Assembly: GCA_023896275.1 (NCBI GenBank) | Contig: MLDA01000029.1 | Location: 1 to 32,865, forward strand | DNA: 32,865 nucleotides | Origin: Kocuria rosea subsp. polaris | GTDB taxonomy: Bacteria; Actinomycetota; Actinomycetes; Actinomycetales; Micrococcaceae | Direction of reading: 5' to 3' | Shown: positions 31,723-32,865 of the stretch, piece by piece | How positions within the stretch are numbered: position 1 is the stretch's first letter | Layout of the letters: every line of letters begins with the position of its first letter | Program-made: the position numbers and the translations under genes | The notes under the pieces: generated by a model | Told to the model about the DNA's origin: nothing | What the model saw: the letters and a program-made list of their open reading frames with translations, nothing else | Database searches by the model: none

Positions 31723-31864
31723 GGCGCCTTCAGCGGATGACCCCTTCGCGGGGAAGTCTCTCGGTCGGTCGGTTGTGCGTAATTTTTCAGGTTCTCCCGT
31801 CATGATAGGCATTCCGCCCGCAAGCACCGGCTGGCGGCGAGCCCACCGCCCGGAGAGGTAGAGA

Positions 31865-32865
31865 ATGCAGGTAGCGGAAGAGACGCGCTCGGACGCCGAG
31901 CTGATCACTGCCGTCCGCGAAGGCGACGACCAGGCCTTCGCCGACCTCTACGCGCGCCACCGCGAAGCTGCCGTGAAGACCGCCAAGTGGCGCCTCAGCG
32001 CAGCCAGCACCGTGGAGGCGGACGACGTCGTCTCCGACGCCTTCTCCTCGATGCTGCAGACCCTGCGCCGCGGCGGCGGACCCAACGAGGCGTTCCGCCC
32101 GTACCTGATGACCGTCGTCTCGCGCACCGCGATCGCCGCGATGAAGAAGTCCTCACGGGAGCTGAACACGGATTCGATCGAGCTCTTCGAGGCCGGCGGC
32201 GACTACGCGGACCCCGTGTTGGACGAGTTCGAGTCGGACGTCCTGGGCCGCGCGTTTCGCTCCCTGCCGGAGCAGTGGCAGGCCGTCCTCTGGCACCTGG
32301 AACTCGAGGGGGCCAAGCCGTCGGACGTCGCGCCGATGCTCGGCGCCTCCCCCAACGCGGTCTCCGCCCTGGCCGTCCGCGCCCGCGAGGGGCTGCGCGC
32401 CGCGTACCTGCAGGCACACATCAGCGCGGAGACCCGCGAGGCCTGTTCGAAGGCCGACCAGTTCCCCAAGTACGTGCGCGGCACCCTCTCGACCCGCCGC
32501 CGGCAGCAGTTCCAGAAGCACCTCGAGACGTGCCGGCCGTGCTTCAGCGCGCTCGGGCACCTGGAGGATGTCGGCTCCGCGATGCACGGCGTCATCGCTC
32601 CGCTGTTCCTCGGTGCGGGCGCCGCGGCCCTGTTCGGCTGGATCGCCCCGGCGGGTGCCGCCGTCGCGGGGACCGCAAGTCTCGGCGGTGCCATCGCGGC
32701 CGCACCAAAGCCCGTCTGGCTGTCGGTGGCGACGGCGGCCGGTGGCGTCGCAGCGGCGGCCGCGGTCGTGCTGGGCGTCAACGCCCTCGCGGGTGTCCTC
32801 ATGAACGACGACGGCCCCACCGCCGCACCAGCCCCCGCAGCGGCAGCGTCCCCCTCTCCGGCCTG
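31865..32865 (+). CDS. ECF-type sigma factor fused to a zinc anti-sigma motif and membrane domain (cut by window edge)
   Basis: From ATG 31865 (GGAGAGG upstream) the frame stays open for 333 codons to the right edge. Residues about 10-95 are sigma region 2 (ELITAVREGDDQAFADLYARH, VSDAFSSMLQTLRRG) and about 125-182 are sigma region 4 (FRSLPEQWQAVLWHLELEG, SDVAPMLGASPNAVSALAVRAREGLR). Then comes QKHLETCRPC, an H-x3-C-x2-C motif (His219, Cys223, Cys226) like the zinc-binding anti-sigma domain. Two hydrophobic segments follow (about 243-265 and 284-312), then an Ala/Pro-rich outer region that leaves the window. The plan is a sigma factor tethered to the membrane by its own anti-sigma module, presumably released by a surface signal. 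It diverges from the LuxR-type gene. The target promoters and outer domain are unknown. Confidence 0.88.
   Translation, partial: MQVAEETRSDAELITAVREGDDQAFADLYARHREAAVKTAKWRLSAASTVEADDVVSDAFSSMLQTLRRGGGPNEAFRPYLMTVVSRTAIAAMKKSSRELNTDSIELFEAGGDYADPVLDEFESDVLGRAFRSLPEQWQAVLWHLELEGAKPSDVAPMLGASPNAVSALAVRAREGLRAAYLQAHISAETREACSKADQFPKYVRGTLSTRRRQQFQKHLETCRPCFSALGHLEDVGSAMHGVIAPLFLGAGAAALFGWIAPAGAAVAGTASLGGAIAAAPKPVWLSVATAAGGVAAAAAVVLGVNALAGVLMNDDGPTAAPAPAAAASPSPA

Larger units (their letters stand above)
31408..31864. other. Long divergent intergenic region between LuxR-type and sigma-factor genes
   Basis: This 457-bp stretch has no convincing gene. It contains a 12-bp palindrome ACGAT-AC-ATCGT at 31512-31523, a CCCC-TTCGC-GGGG mini-hairpin near 31741-31753, a 14-bp perfect palindrome and a sigma-A type promoter for the sigma gene, and two AT-rich patches near 31490-31535 and 31780-31810. 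Its length for a regulator pair suggests complex control. Confidence 0.55.

Overview
The window reads as chromosomal DNA of a high-GC Gram-positive actinobacterium, most likely Micrococcales and probably Micrococcaceae (Arthrobacter-like). This is inferred from very GC-rich codon use, HrcA/CIRCE control of groES, many leaderless starts, the tsaB-rimI / tsaD / groES-groEL neighbourhood, a CebR-type cellobiose system and LPXTG/LAXTG surface anchors. No tRNA, rRNA, CRISPR array, IS element or phage gene was recognised.

Layout. (1) 1-2542: the start of a LacI-type regulator cut by the window edge, then groEL and groES (all minus strand), with two tandem CIRCE operators wrapped around a good promoter. 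(2) 2743-10080: housekeeping and cell-wall genes: a THUMP-like methyltransferase, an AbiEi/DUF559-type protein, a non-canonical shikimate dehydrogenase homologue, a lipoprotein NagZ, a YbdK-type glutamate-cysteine ligase and tsaD. (3) 10121-13222: a four-gene minus-strand operon for a SipW-dependent surface system: two TasA/CalY-like proteins, a signal peptidase of SipW type fused to a second signal-peptide-like segment plus an LPDTG-anchored ectodomain, and a third SipW-type secreted protein. It sits between tsaD and a VanY-like carboxypeptidase followed by rimI and tsaB, so it separates genes that are usually adjacent. (4) 15667-16707: an orphan OmpR-type regulator whose receiver domain has lost its phosphorylation residues.

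(5) 16924-29038: a complete cellulose-to-glucose locus, visibly less GC-rich than its flanks and bounded on both sides by LacI-type regulators. It encodes a GH9 cellulase carrying two CBM4-like modules and an LAETG cell-wall anchor, a divergent secreted GH6 cellulase, a cellobiose-type ABC importer (lipoprotein binding protein plus two permeases), a cytoplasmic GH1 beta-glucosidase and a CebR-like repressor. Six operator-like copies related to TGGGAGCGCTCCCA lie at its promoters. The inferred logic is: surface GH9 and free GH6 cut cellulose, the importer takes up cello-oligosaccharides (its ATPase, usually shared MsiK, is not here), GH1 releases glucose, and the LacI proteins sense the sugar.

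(6) 29065-32865: a large MalT-like LuxR regulator with a damaged Walker A motif, and divergent from it an ECF sigma factor fused to a zinc-binding anti-sigma motif and membrane helices, running off the right edge. The most unusual items are the signal-peptidase/LPXTG fusion, the sigma/anti-sigma fusion, the phosphorylation-dead regulator and the wall-anchored GH9 with its shared operator set. All functional calls rest on reading the sequence and on family knowledge from memory; no database search was possible.
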